Assembly (NCBI GenBank): GCA_031422555.1
Contig: JANPLZ010000041.1
Coordinates: forward strand, 1 to 26,719
Origin: JANNAT01 sp031422555
Lineage (GTDB): Bacteria > Pseudomonadota > Alphaproteobacteria > Rhodobacterales > Rhodobacteraceae
Length of the DNA stretch: 26,719 nucleotides
Direction: 5' to 3'
Shown piece after piece: positions 1 to 7,654 of the stretch; position 1 is the stretch's first letter; the number at the start of each line of letters is the position of its first letter. Under the pieces are notes generated by a model. It did no database searches. It was given only the letters and a program-made list of their open reading frames with translations, and was not told where the DNA came from. The position numbers and the translations under genes are program-made.

Positions 1-803
1 TTATAATCGCCGATCTGCCCCACCGGGGTGACTTCGGCGGCGGTGCCAGTAAGCCAGCATTGCTGAAACCCTTCCAACTCGGCCGGCATGATGTGGCGTT
101 CATGCACCGTAACACCTTGGGCGCGCAGCATGCCGATGACAGTCTGGCGGGTGATGCCGTTCAGGAACGCATCGGGCAGCGGCGTATGCACTTCGCCATC
201 CTTCACGAAAAAGATATTCGCGCCGGTCGCCTCGGCGACATAGCCGCGATAGTCAAACATCCTCGCATCAGAACAGCCCTTAGCCTCGGCGGCGTGTTTT
301 GACATGGTGCAAATCATGTAAAGCCCGGCTGCTTTGGCGGCATGCGGGATGGTTTCCGGGCTAGGCCGTTTCCATTTCGCGATGTCTAACTTCGCCCCCT
401 TCATTTTGGCGTCGCCATAGTAGTTGCCCCAAGACCAAACCGCCACCGCCAGCCGGATCGGGTTGCGCGACGATGCAACGCCCATGTCTTCGCCCGCGCC
501 GCGCCACGCAATCGCGCGCACATAGCCATCGGTCAGATTGTTTGCCGCCAACGTAGCGGCCTTGGCGGCCTCTATTTCCGCTACCGAATAGGGCAGCACC
601 ATATCCAGATATTCGCCCGACTTGCGCAACCGTTCCGAATGTTCGACCGATTTGAAAATGCGGCCGTTATAGCACCGCTCACCCTCAAACACCGAACTGG
701 CATAATGCAAGGCATGGGTCAGGATATGCACATTGGCGCTGCGCCAATCGACCAGTTTGCCATCCATCCAGATCTTGCCGTCGCGATCATCGTATCCAGC
801 CAT
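1..803 (-). CDS. ilvE: Branched-chain amino acid aminotransferase, 3' end outside window
   Basis: This PLP-dependent class IV aminotransferase carries out the last step of valine, leucine and isoleucine synthesis (2-oxo acid plus glutamate) in the cytoplasm. The translation starts MAGYDDRDGKIWMDGKLV and shows the fold-type IV landmarks. These are the HALHYASSVFEGERCY region, a PLP-lysine segment HAAKAAGLYM, and the motif RGYVAEATGANIFFVKDG followed by FLNGITRQTV. About 267 residues are visible. The family is usually about 290 residues, so roughly the last 20 lie beyond base 1. The ATG at 803-801 was chosen because it lies at the start of the conserved N-terminus. A nearby ATG at 808-806 is out of frame. 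The gene diverges from the MarR regulator gene, and the 138 bp between them hold inverted repeats that could control both. A D-amino-acid aminotransferase of the same fold is less likely given the N-terminal motif. Confidence 0.93.
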   Translation of the reverse strand, partial: MAGYDDRDGKIWMDGKLVDWRSANVHILTHALHYASSVFEGERCYNGRIFKSVEHSERLRKSGEYLDMVLPYSVAEIEAAKAATLAANNLTDGYVRAIAWRGAGEDMGVASSRNPIRLAVAVWSWGNYYGDAKMKGAKLDIAKWKRPSPETIPHAAKAAGLYMICTMSKHAAEAKGCSDARMFDYRGYVAEATGANIFFVKDGEVHTPLPDAFLNGITRQTVIGMLRAQGVTVHERHIMPAELEGFQQCWLTGTAAEVTPVGQIGDY

Positions 804-838
804 ATCATCCCTACCTTTGCATATGTTGCGCCAGATAG

Positions 839-876
839 GTCCGCATCGGACATAATGTTGCGCAAAATCGTCCGAT
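839..876. promoter_or_regulatory. Inverted-repeat cluster in ilvE/petP divergent region (candidate operator)
   Basis: A near-perfect palindrome GTCCG-CAT-CGGAC occupies 839-851. A third half-site, GTCCGAT (870-876), is the exact reverse complement of ATCGGAC (845-851). The two related sequences CATATGTTGCGC (820-831) and CATAATGTTGCGC (851-863) also lie here as direct repeats. MarR-family proteins bind palindromes of this size and often control their own gene. The site lies between ilvE and a MarR gene, so it could be the MarR protein's operator. This is inference, because no binding data can be read from sequence. Confidence 0.4.
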
Positions 877-892
877 GGCTACGGGTTATGAC

Positions 893-921
893 TTGGAATG
901 TCAACAAGGCTGACGTAAATT
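893..921 (+). promoter_or_regulatory. Weak candidate promoter for the MarR/response-regulator operon
   Basis: TTGGAA (893-898) and TAAATT (916-921) are separated by 17 bp. Each matches the sigma-70 consensus at 4 of 6 positions. Transcription would start about 15 bases before the ATG at 942, leaving just enough leader for the Shine-Dalgarno sequence GGAGG (932-936 region). This is a pattern match only. Confidence 0.25.
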
Positions 922-941
922 CCTGCAAGACGGAGGATAGT

Positions 942-1442
942 ATGGCAGACAAGGCAACCGGCGGCGAAAGCCTGCTGTTCTTGACGGACGAGCAGTTGCG
1001 CAAGGGCATCGAGGCGATGTTTTTTGCCTATCGCGGCTTTACGTCAGACCCGGATCGTATTCTGGACACGATGGATTATGGCCGCGCCCATCACCGCGCC
1101 GTGCATTTCATCAACCGCAGCCCCGGCGCAACGGTCGGCCATTTGCTGACGATCCTTGGGGTGACCAAGCAATCGCTGAACCGGGTGTTGCGCAGTCTGT
1201 TTGACGATGGCCTTGTCGAAGCCCGCGTTGGCAAAACTGACAAGCGCGAACGCCGCCTGCATCTGACAGACAAAGGTGCGGCACTGGAACGGGCGCTGTC
1301 GGACGCCCAGCGCGCCCGGATGCGGGCCGCCTATCGCGCGGCGGGGCCGCAGGCGGTGCAGGGGTTTCGCACCGTGCTGGAGGCGATGATGGACCAAGAC
1401 CAGCGCAGACAGTATCAAGGCCTGAAAGAGAGCAATCCATGA
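942..1442 (+). CDS. petP: MarR family transcriptional regulator (PetP-like)
   Basis: A 166-residue winged-helix regulator. The recognition segment ATVGHLLTILGVTKQSLNRVLRSL and the wing VEARVGKTDKRERRLHLTDKG are typical of MarR proteins, which bind palindromic DNA as dimers. The frame stays open upstream to 639, but the ATG at 942 has a good GGAGG ribosome site 6-7 bases before it and starts the conserved protein. The upstream part lies in the ilvE promoter and start region. The stop overlaps the start of the next gene (ATGA at 1439-1442), so the two are translationally coupled. In Rhodobacter capsulatus a MarR-type protein (PetP) and a response regulator (PetR) form a comparable pair linked to cytochrome bc1 and photosynthetic growth. 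The symbol rests on that pairing and remembered similarity, not on a search. Confidence 0.85.
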   Translation: MADKATGGESLLFLTDEQLRKGIEAMFFAYRGFTSDPDRILDTMDYGRAHHRAVHFINRSPGATVGHLLTILGVTKQSLNRVLRSLFDDGLVEARVGKTDKRERRLHLTDKGAALERALSDAQRARMRAAYRAAGPQAVQGFRTVLEAMMDQDQRRQYQGLKESNP

Positions 1443-2140
1443 CCGAACCACAGGCCCATCTTCTGGTTGTCGATGATGACGAACGCATTCGCGGGCTGTT
1501 GCAGAAATTCCTGATCCGCAACGGATTTTTGGTGTCGGTCGCCCGCGATTCCGCCCAGGCCCGCAGACTGCTTGCGGGGTTGGAATTTGACATGCTGGTG
1601 TTGGATGTGATGATGCCGGGCGAAGACGGCATCGCCCTGACCCGCGATTTGCGCAAAACCCTGTCGGTGCCGATCCTGCTGCTGACCGCCAAGGGCGAAA
1701 CCGCCAATCGCATCGAAGGGTTTGAGGCCGGGGCGGATGACTATCTGATAAAGCCGTTCGAACCCAAAGAACTGCTGTTGCGCATCAACGCCATTTTGCG
1801 CCGGGTGCCGGTAATAAAACCCACCGCCGCCGCACCACGCGTGCTGCATATGGGTGCGGTGCGCTATGATATGGATCGGGGTGAATTGTGGCGCAGCAAC
1901 GATCAGATACGGCTGACCGCCACCGAGGCCGCGCTGATGCGGGCGTTTTCTGCCCAGCCCGGTGCTGCACTGACCCGCGATCAATTGGTGGGCGATGTGC
2001 CACGGTTGGAAGGCGGCGGTCAGGAACGGGCTGTCGATGTGCAGATCACCCGGCTGCGGCGCAAAATTGAAGACGATCCCAAACAGCCGCGCTATCTGCA
2101 AACCGTGCGCGGTGAAGGCTATATGTTGCAGCCGGACTGA
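1439..2140 (+). CDS. petR: OmpR/PhoB-family response regulator (PetR-like)
   Basis: A 233-residue two-domain regulator. The receiver domain (about residues 6-122) has the acidic pocket D12/D13, the phosphoacceptor D56 in LVLDVMMPG, T83 in LLLTAK and K105 in LIKPF. The C-terminal half is an OmpR-type winged helix with LTATEAALMRAF, QERAVDVQITRLRRKIEDD and a terminal TVRGEGYML motif. It overlaps the MarR gene by 4 bp (ATGA), which points to one transcript. No histidine kinase lies next to it in this window, so its phosphodonor is encoded elsewhere, or it works unphosphorylated as has been proposed for PetR-like regulators. Being an OmpR-class regulator is certain. The PetR identity is an inference from the partner gene. 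Confidence 0.92.
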   Translation: MTEPQAHLLVVDDDERIRGLLQKFLIRNGFLVSVARDSAQARRLLAGLEFDMLVLDVMMPGEDGIALTRDLRKTLSVPILLLTAKGETANRIEGFEAGADDYLIKPFEPKELLLRINAILRRVPVIKPTAAAPRVLHMGAVRYDMDRGELWRSNDQIRLTATEAALMRAFSAQPGAALTRDQLVGDVPRLEGGGQERAVDVQITRLRRKIEDDPKQPRYLQTVRGEGYMLQPD

Positions 2141-2142
2141 TC

Positions 2143-2189
2143 CTTTTATAAAAGCCAAGTCGTAAATGTTTGTCTGCCATGTTGGCTTT
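2143..2189 (+). terminator. Palindrome and hairpin after the response regulator (weak terminator or leader structure)
   Basis: Just after the stop there is a perfect 12-bp palindrome CTTTTATAAAAG (2143-2154). An 8-bp inverted repeat overlaps it, AAAGCCAA (2151-2158) with TTGGCTTT (2182-2189), with a 23-base loop. The run of T after the second arm is short and interrupted. It may end the petPR transcript weakly or form the 5' leader of the next gene. Confidence 0.3.
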
Positions 2190-2214
2190 CTTGAACCCAA
2201 CCAAAGGATTACCC

Positions 2215-2706
2215 ATGACCCTTGCTAAATTTGCCGTTGCTGCAGGCTTTGCTTTGCTGACCACCACGGCCACTGCCCAAGATCTGGTGCCCTATTCCGA
2301 AGCGGGCGGTTGGACCATTGCGGTTGATCCAACGGTTGGCAACGGCTGCTTGCTGTCGTCAACGTTCGAAGACGGCTCGTCCGTGCGCATTGGTTTTGAT
2401 CGCAACGCAGGCAACGGCTATGTTGCAGCGTCAAACGCCGCCTGGGGTGACATCACCGATGGCAGCGACTATCCGATCAGCTTTTTGCTGGACGAAGAAA
2501 AGTATGATGGCAACGCCAAGGGCATTCACCTTGATGATCTGCCCGGTGTGGTGGTGACGTTTGACAGCCTTGATTTCCTGACGGATTTGGCCGCCCGCGA
2601 CGTGATGGTGCTGCAAAGCGAAGGCACCGATGTGATGTCGATTGATCTGTCCGGCTCTGACGAAGCGATTGCGGAAACCATTGCCTGCCAGGACGTGCAG
2701 GGTTGA
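2215..2706 (+). CDS. Small exported protein of unknown function
   Basis: A 163-residue protein that I cannot assign to a family. It begins with a clear Sec-type signal peptide: MTLAKF, then a hydrophobic stretch ending in TTTATAQ, with likely cleavage after ATA or AQ near residue 22. The mature part is acidic and has exactly two visible cysteines, GNGCLLSS and IACQDVQG, which could form one disulfide in the periplasm. The frame is open from 2170, but the ATG at 2215 has an AAAGGA ribosome site and gives the proper signal peptide. The stop overlaps the TTG start of the deacetylase gene (TTGA), so it heads the operon that continues through xseB and ispA. Nothing in the sequence gives it a catalytic role. 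Confidence 0.8.
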   Translation: MTLAKFAVAAGFALLTTTATAQDLVPYSEAGGWTIAVDPTVGNGCLLSSTFEDGSSVRIGFDRNAGNGYVAASNAAWGDITDGSDYPISFLLDEEKYDGNAKGIHLDDLPGVVVTFDSLDFLTDLAARDVMVLQSEGTDVMSIDLSGSDEAIAETIACQDVQG

Positions 2707-3625
2707 GCACAGCGGTTTTCAACACCGAAGGTTTCCGGCGGCATGTCACGCCGCCGGGCCACCCCGAACAAGCCGCCCGCCATGATGCAGTGCAGGCCGG
2801 AATGGCCGGAATTGATCTGCGGATTTTCGATGCCCCCCTTGCCGATGACGCCGATATTCTGCGCTGTCACCCTGCGCGATATCTGGAACGGGTGCGGGCC
2901 GCCGCACCACAGACCGGCTGGGCGCAGTTGGACGGTGACACCTATCTGTCCCCCGGATCGCTGAACGCCGCCCTGCGCGCCGTGGGTGGGGCCTGCGCCG
3001 CCGTTGATGCGGTGATGGCCGGGCGGGTGACCAATGCTTTTGTGCCCGCCCGCCCGGTCATCATGCCGAGGCTGAGACCGCAATGGGGTTTTGCCTGTTC
3101 GGCACGGTCGCAATCGCCGCCAAACGCGCGTTGGATCATCACAGTCTTGCCCGCGTCGCCATCGTTGATTTTGATGTGCATCACGGCAATGGCTCGCAGG
3201 ATTTGCTGTGGGACGAGGGGCGCTGTTTGGTCGCCTCCAGTCACCAGATGCCGCTATATCCCGGCTCTGGCAGCGCTGCCGAGTCCGGCGCGCACGGCCA
3301 AATCGTCAATGTGCCTTTGCGTGAAGGTTCGGGCGGCGGGGTGATGCGCGCGGCCTATGAAAGCTTGATCTTCCCGGCGCTGACCAATTTGCGGCCCGAA
3401 TTGATCCTGATTTCCGCAGGCTTTGACGCCCATGCCGATGATCCGCTGGCCGGGCTGAACTGGCAAGCGGATGATTTTGCGTGGTTGACCGGACGAATAT
3501 GCGATCTTGCGGATCAGTTTTGTGGCGGGCGGGTGGTATCCTGTCTTGAGGGCGGCTATGATCTGCCAGCGCTGACGGCTTCGGTCGCAGCCCATGTCGC
3601 CGTTTTGCAGGAGCGTGGCCAATGA
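2703..3625 (+). pseudogene. Histone deacetylase family (zinc deacetylase) gene, frameshifted
   Basis: The first half (TTG at 2703 to about 3055) and the second half (from about 3056 to 3625) together form one arginase/HDAC-fold deacetylase. Family members of this type remove acetyl groups from lysines or polyamines. N-terminal VTPPGHPEQ is in one frame. PGHHAEAETAMGF, VDFDVHHGNG, LISAGFDAH and CLEGGYD, which carry the zinc and catalytic residues, are in the -1 frame. The break falls in three tandem CCCG units (3045-3056). A fourth unit would restore V-P-A-R-P-P-G-H-H exactly, so this is a 4-bp contraction, a sequencing error, or a switchable frame. The TTG start overlaps the previous stop and the gene's own stop overlaps xseB (ATGA). 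All catalytic motifs are intact, so the lesion looks recent. Confidence 0.85.
3045..3056 (+). repeat. Triple CCCG tandem repeat at the deacetylase frameshift
   Basis: Three perfect CCCG units are followed by GTCATCATGCC. Reading upstream in the first frame gives V-P-A-R-P then nonsense. Reading downstream in the second frame gives R-P-P-G-H-H-A-E, the conserved deacetylase motif. Adding one CCCG unit joins both frames. Confidence 0.85.
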
Positions 3626-3861
3626 CCGATAAACCCGTCACCGAAATGTCTTTTGAAGAGGCAATGGCGGCGCTGGAAACCGTTGTATCGCAGCTTGAAC
3701 GCGGTGAAGTGGCATTGGAGCAATCCATCGCCTTGTATGAACGCGGCGCCGCCCTAAAGGCACATTGCGCTGGCAAGTTGAAAGATGCCGAGGAAAAAGT
3801 AGAATTGATCCGCGCCGCCGAAGGCCGGGCGGTGGGGGTTACCCCGGTTGAGGGGATGTGA
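3622..3861 (+). CDS. xseB: Exodeoxyribonuclease VII small subunit
   Basis: A 79-residue protein matching the usual size (about 80) of XseB, which binds the large XseA subunit in the single-strand exonuclease VII complex of DNA repair. The family signature is plain: MSFEEAMAALETVVSQLERG, then ALEQSIALYERGAALKAHC and LKDAEEKVELI, a two-helix hairpin. It overlaps both neighbours by 4 bp, ATGA at the start with the deacetylase gene and GTGA at the end with ispA. It is therefore translated as part of the isoprenoid operon, a placement known in many proteobacteria. XseA is not encoded in this window. Confidence 0.95.
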   Translation: MTDKPVTEMSFEEAMAALETVVSQLERGEVALEQSIALYERGAALKAHCAGKLKDAEEKVELIRAAEGRAVGVTPVEGM

Positions 3862-4727
3862 CTTTTCCCGCCCGTCTTGCCACCGATGCCGCGCTGATCC
3901 AATCCCGTATCGACGTGGCTTTGGCCGACAAGGCCGATGAGCCTGTCATCGACGCAATGCGCTATGTCACCAAGGGTGGCAAACGGCTGCGCGGTTTTTT
4001 GGTGCTTGAATCGGCGCGGATGTTGGGAGTGATGCCGCAAACCGCAATCGCGGCGGCGGCGGCGGTGGAATGCCTGCACGCCTACAGCCTTGTGCATGAT
4101 GATTTGCCCGCGATGGACAATGACGATCTGCGGCGCGGCCTGCCCACCGCGCATGTGAAATGGGATGAGGCCACGGCGATTCTGGCGGGCGATGCGCTGC
4201 AGACACTGGCGTTCGAACTTTTGACTGATCCGGCGCTGGGCAGCGCGGATGTGCGGATAGCGCTTGTCGCCAGTCTTGCGCGTGCCTCTGGGGCCGAAGG
4301 CATGGTTTTGGGGCAGGCGCTGGACATTGCCGCCGAAACCGCCGTGCTGCCCCTGACGTTGCAGCAGGTCACCACCTTGCAAGCAGGCAAGACCGGGGCG
4401 CTGATCCGGTGGTCTGCCGAGGCTGGGGCGATCATCGCAGGGCATGATCCCGCCCCGTTGCGCGCCTATGCAACCGCCTTGGGTTTGGCGTTTCAAATTG
4501 CGGATGATATTCTGGACGTGACAGGCGATGCCGCCAAAGCGGGCAAGCGCCTGCACAAAGATGCGGCGGCTGGCAAGGCCACGTTTGTGTCTTTGCTGGG
4601 TCTTGCAGGCGCAAAAGTGCGCGCGGCCGCATTGGTGGCAGAAGCCGAGCAGCATCTGCGGCCCTATGGTGCGGCAGCACAACATTTGATTGCCGCCGCG
4701 CATTTTGCTATTGCCCGCGACAGCTAA
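3858..4727 (+). CDS. ispA: Short-chain polyprenyl diphosphate synthase (farnesyl/geranyl type)
   Basis: A 289-residue trans-prenyltransferase that condenses dimethylallyl or geranyl diphosphate with isopentenyl diphosphate in the cytoplasm. Visible motifs are GGKRLRG (residues 40-46), the first aspartate-rich motif DDLPAMDND (81-89) followed by LRRG, the KTG at about 178, and the second aspartate-rich motif DDILD (216-220). The insertion between the first two aspartates (DDxxxxD) is the form found in bacterial FPP/GGPP synthases. The start is GTG at 3858, overlapping the xseB stop. Product length (C15 or C20) cannot be settled by eye. Its position before dxs fits IspA, which in photosynthetic relatives feeds quinone, carotenoid and bacteriochlorophyll tails. 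Confidence 0.93.
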   Translation: MTFPARLATDAALIQSRIDVALADKADEPVIDAMRYVTKGGKRLRGFLVLESARMLGVMPQTAIAAAAAVECLHAYSLVHDDLPAMDNDDLRRGLPTAHVKWDEATAILAGDALQTLAFELLTDPALGSADVRIALVASLARASGAEGMVLGQALDIAAETAVLPLTLQQVTTLQAGKTGALIRWSAEAGAIIAGHDPAPLRAYATALGLAFQIADDILDVTGDAAKAGKRLHKDAAAGKATFVSLLGLAGAKVRAAALVAEAEQHLRPYGAAAQHLIAAAHFAIARDS

Positions 4728-4740
4728 CCCAGGACTTCAC

Positions 4741-6654
4741 ATGCCAGATCGCCCCAAAACCCCGCTGCTGGACCGTGTCACCCTTCCGTCCGATCTTAAA
4801 AGCCTGTCAGACCGCGATTTGCGTCAACTGGCCGATGAATTGCGCGCCGAAACCATTTCCGCCGTGTCGGTGACCGGTGGCCATCTGGGGGCCGGGCTGG
4901 GCGTGGTCGAACTGACCGTGGCCATCCACGCAACGTTTAATGCACCGCGCGACAAGATCATCTGGGACGTCAGCCACCAATGCTATCCGCATAAAATTCT
5001 GACCGGGCGGCGCGACCGCATCCGCACGTTGCGCACCGAAGGTGGGCTGTCCGGCTTTACCAAACGATCCGAAAGCCCGTTTGATCCGTTCGGCGCGGCG
5101 CATTCGTCGACCTCGATTTCGGCGGCACTGGGCTTTGCCATGGCCGCCGAACTGGGTGGAGATCCCGGCGATGCCGTGGCCATCATCGGCGATGGCGCGA
5201 TGAGCGCTGGCATGGCCTATGAGGCGCTGAACAACGCAGGGCATTTGAAACGCCGTCTGTTTGTCATTCTGAACGACAATGAAATGTCGATTGCCCCGCC
5301 GGTGGGGGCGATGTCGGCCTATCTGAGCCGCATCTACGCCGGTGCACCGTTTCACGATCTGAAATCGGCGGCCAAAGGCATGGTGGCGCTGTTGCCTGAA
5401 CCGTTTCAGGAAGGTGCGCGGCGGGCCAAGGAAATGCTGAAAGGCATGGCTGTGGGCGGCACCCTGTTTGAAGAGTTGGGCTTTTCCTATATCGGCCCGA
5501 TTGATGGCCATGATCTGGATCAATTGCTGCCGGTGATCCGCACCGCGCACGCCCGCGCTACGGGGCCGATGCTGATCCATGTGCTGACCAAAAAGGGCAA
5601 AGGCTATGCCCCCGCCGAGGCTGCGCGTGATCGCGGCCACGCCACGGGCAAGTTTGACATGCTGACTGGCGTGCAGGCCAAAGCCGCCTCAAACGCCCCC
5701 AGCTATACCAAGGTTTTTGCGCAATCGCTTATCCAGCAGGCGGAATCCGATGACAAAATCGTCGCCGTCACCGCTGCCATGCCTGATGGCACGGGCCTTG
5801 ATCTGTTCGCCGCCCGCTTTCCGCGCCGGTGCTTTGATGTGGGCATTGCGGAACAGCACGCAGTAACCTTCAGCGCAGGTTTGGCCGCGGGGGGGATGAA
5901 ACCATTCTGCACGCTTTATTCCACCTTCCTGCAACGCGGCTATGATCAGATCGTGCATGATGTCGCCATCCAGCGCCTGCCAGTGCGTTTTGCCATTGAT
6001 CGCGCCGGGCTGGTGGGCGCGGATGGCGCAACCCATGCCGGATCGTTTGATGTGGCGTTTCTGGCCAACCTGCCCGGCATCGTGGTGATGGCCGCAGCGG
6101 ATGAGGCCGAATTGGTGCATATGGTGGCCACCGCCGTGGCCCATAACGACGGCCCCATCGCGTTCCGCTATCCGCGCGGCGAAGGCACCGGGGTGGAAAT
6201 GCCAGTGCGCGGCGTGCCGCTGGAAATTGGCCGTGGCCGGGTAGTGCGTGAAGGTGCCCGCGTAGCCATCCTGTCCTTCGGCACCCGCCTGCCCGAAGTG
6301 TTGAAGGCCGCCGAATCCCTGACCGCCCGCGGCCTGCCCCCCACCGTGGCCGACGCCCGTTTCGCCAAACCCTTGGACCGCGACTTGATCCTGAACCTCG
6401 CCCGCAACCATCAGGCCCTGATCACCATCGAAGAAGGCGCCATCGGCGGTTTCGGCAGCCACGTAGCACACCTGCTGGCCGAAGAAGGCGTGTTTGATGG
6501 CGGGCTGAAATTCCGCAGCATGGTGCTGCCCGATACGTTCATCGACCAAGCATCCCCCGAGGCAATGTATCGCGTAGCCGGGATGGAGGCCGCGCAGATA
6601 GAGGCCAAGGTGTTGGGTGTGCTGGGCGTGGCTGTGGTGGGGATGAGGGCGTAA
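4741..6654 (+). CDS. dxs: 1-deoxy-D-xylulose-5-phosphate synthase
   Basis: A 637-residue thiamine-diphosphate enzyme that joins pyruvate and glyceraldehyde 3-phosphate to make DXP, the first and often limiting step of the MEP isoprenoid pathway. Motifs include GHLGAGLGVVELTVA near the N-terminus, HQCYPHKILTGR, the ThDP motif beginning GDG at residue 150 (GDGAMSAGMAYEALNNAG), and the catalytic glutamate region AEQHAV (E371). A transketolase C-terminal domain follows. Length is normal for the family (about 620-640). The frame is open from 4690, but the ATG at 4741 follows an AGGA ribosome site and the first conserved residues. Only 13 bp separate it from ispA, so they are probably co-transcribed. 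It ends before a GC-rich hairpin. Confidence 0.97.
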   Translation: MPDRPKTPLLDRVTLPSDLKSLSDRDLRQLADELRAETISAVSVTGGHLGAGLGVVELTVAIHATFNAPRDKIIWDVSHQCYPHKILTGRRDRIRTLRTEGGLSGFTKRSESPFDPFGAAHSSTSISAALGFAMAAELGGDPGDAVAIIGDGAMSAGMAYEALNNAGHLKRRLFVILNDNEMSIAPPVGAMSAYLSRIYAGAPFHDLKSAAKGMVALLPEPFQEGARRAKEMLKGMAVGGTLFEELGFSYIGPIDGHDLDQLLPVIRTAHARATGPMLIHVLTKKGKGYAPAEAARDRGHATGKFDMLTGVQAKAASNAPSYTKVFAQSLIQQAESDDKIVAVTAAMPDGTGLDLFAARFPRRCFDVGIAEQHAVTFSAGLAAGGMKPFCTLYSTFLQRGYDQIVHDVAIQRLPVRFAIDRAGLVGADGATHAGSFDVAFLANLPGIVVMAAADEAELVHMVATAVAHNDGPIAFRYPRGEGTGVEMPVRGVPLEIGRGRVVREGARVAILSFGTRLPEVLKAAESLTARGLPPTVADARFAKPLDRDLILNLARNHQALITIEEGAIGGFGSHVAHLLAEEGVFDGGLKFRSMVLPDTFIDQASPEAMYRVAGMEAAQIEAKVLGVLGVAVVGMRA

Positions 6655-6663
6655 AAAGCGAAA

Positions 6664-6693
6664 CCCCGCGAGGACCTTTCGGCTGTCGCGGGG
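6664..6693. terminator. GC-rich hairpin between converging dxs and epimerase genes
   Basis: CCCCGCGA (6664-6671) pairs perfectly with TCGCGGGG (6686-6693) around a 14-base loop. It begins 9 bp after the dxs stop and lies between two converging genes, so it could act on both strands. The following bases are not a T-tract (CCCTGAAAA), which makes it weaker than a standard intrinsic terminator. The rest of 6694-6779 shows no gene. Confidence 0.5.
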
Positions 6694-6779
6694 CCCTGAA
6701 AACTCGGGCACTCAACGGCAGTTTTGCACGCTGTTGCCGATACAGCCCGTGTCGTGTGCCCTAAGGCGCACCGCGCGCC

Positions 6780-7619
6780 CTAACATCCTGCCGCCAACAA
6801 CCCTTCCAACCCCTCCCGATAGGTCGGATAGGCCAGTTGAACCCCCAATTCCCCCCTTATCCGCCGGTTCGAAACCCGCTTGGATTCCCCATAAAAACTG
6901 CGCGCCATGGGCGACATTTCCGCCGCTTCATAGGGCACGGCCGGCGGCTCCGGCAGGCCCAGAAGTGCTGCGGCATAGGCCAGCACATCTTCGGGGGGGG
7001 CCGGATCATCATCGCAGACGTTGTAGACCGCCCCCGGATTGGGCCGCGCAATCGACGCCATCAACGTGGCCGCGATATCATCGACATGAATGCGGGAAAA
7101 CACCTGCCCCGGTTTGATGATCCGCCGCGCCGACCCGTCGCGCACTTTCTCAAACGGCCCGCGACCGGGGCCGTAAATGCCCGCCAGCCGAAAGATATGC
7201 ACCGCCAGCCCGGTGGCCAGCCATTGCTGTTCGGCCAGTATCCGCAACACGGCGCGGGCAGATTGCGGGTTCGGCGGGGTTTCCTCATCCACCCAACCCC
7301 CCTGATGATCGCCGTAAACGGCAGTGGTGGACAAATACCCCACCCATTTGGGCCGCGCCGCCCGAATGGCCGCCAAAGCGCCGCCCAGAAACGGATCGCC
7401 ATTGCCGTCGGGGGCCGCGGTGGCCAGAATATGGGTCGCCCGTGCCAAAGCCGGGGCAAGGTCGGCGGGCAAAACCAACGGCTCAACGCCTTGCGCCACC
7501 AGTCCTGGTCCTGAGGTGGCCTGCCTGACGGTGCCAATCACCGCCCAGCCTTGCGGCACCAGTCGGGCGGCAAGGGCTGCGGCAGAATAGCCATATCCCA
7601 GACAAAGCAATGTGTTCAT
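6780..7619 (-). CDS. NAD(P)-dependent epimerase/dehydratase-like protein (extended SDR, YeeZ type)
   Basis: A 279-residue Rossmann-fold protein. The dinucleotide-binding loop is GYGYSA at residues 8-13, in place of the usual GxxGxxG. Later segments typical of sugar-nucleotide epimerase relatives are YLSTTAVYGD, the FRLAGIYGPGRGPFEKVRDG stretch and FSRIHVDDIAATLMAS, followed by YNVCDDDPAP. The atypical glycine motif is characteristic of the YeeZ/YfcH-like branch, for which substrates are largely unknown, so no reaction is assigned. The gene converges on dxs and diverges from AMP nucleosidase. No clear ribosome site precedes the ATG at 7619, but the next in-frame ATG is far downstream and would remove the nucleotide site. 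Confidence 0.85.
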   Translation of the reverse strand: MNTLLCLGYGYSAAALAARLVPQGWAVIGTVRQATSGPGLVAQGVEPLVLPADLAPALARATHILATAAPDGNGDPFLGGALAAIRAARPKWVGYLSTTAVYGDHQGGWVDEETPPNPQSARAVLRILAEQQWLATGLAVHIFRLAGIYGPGRGPFEKVRDGSARRIIKPGQVFSRIHVDDIAATLMASIARPNPGAVYNVCDDDPAPPEDVLAYAAALLGLPEPPAVPYEAAEMSPMARSFYGESKRVSNRRIRGELGVQLAYPTYREGLEGLLAAGC

Positions 7620-7654
7620 AAGACCAGTATCGCCAAGCGCCGCGCGCCCCGCAA

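Noticed and set aside
3306..4703. 465-residue open frame on the - strand across the deacetylase, xseB and ispA genes
   Set aside because: It spans three confidently identified + strand genes and has no motifs. It is an antisense shadow of GC-rich coding DNA.
4807..6711. Long antisense frames (277 and 340 residues) opposite dxs
   Set aside because: dxs is unmistakable on the + strand. The antisense products are His/Gly/Gln-rich and have no family features.
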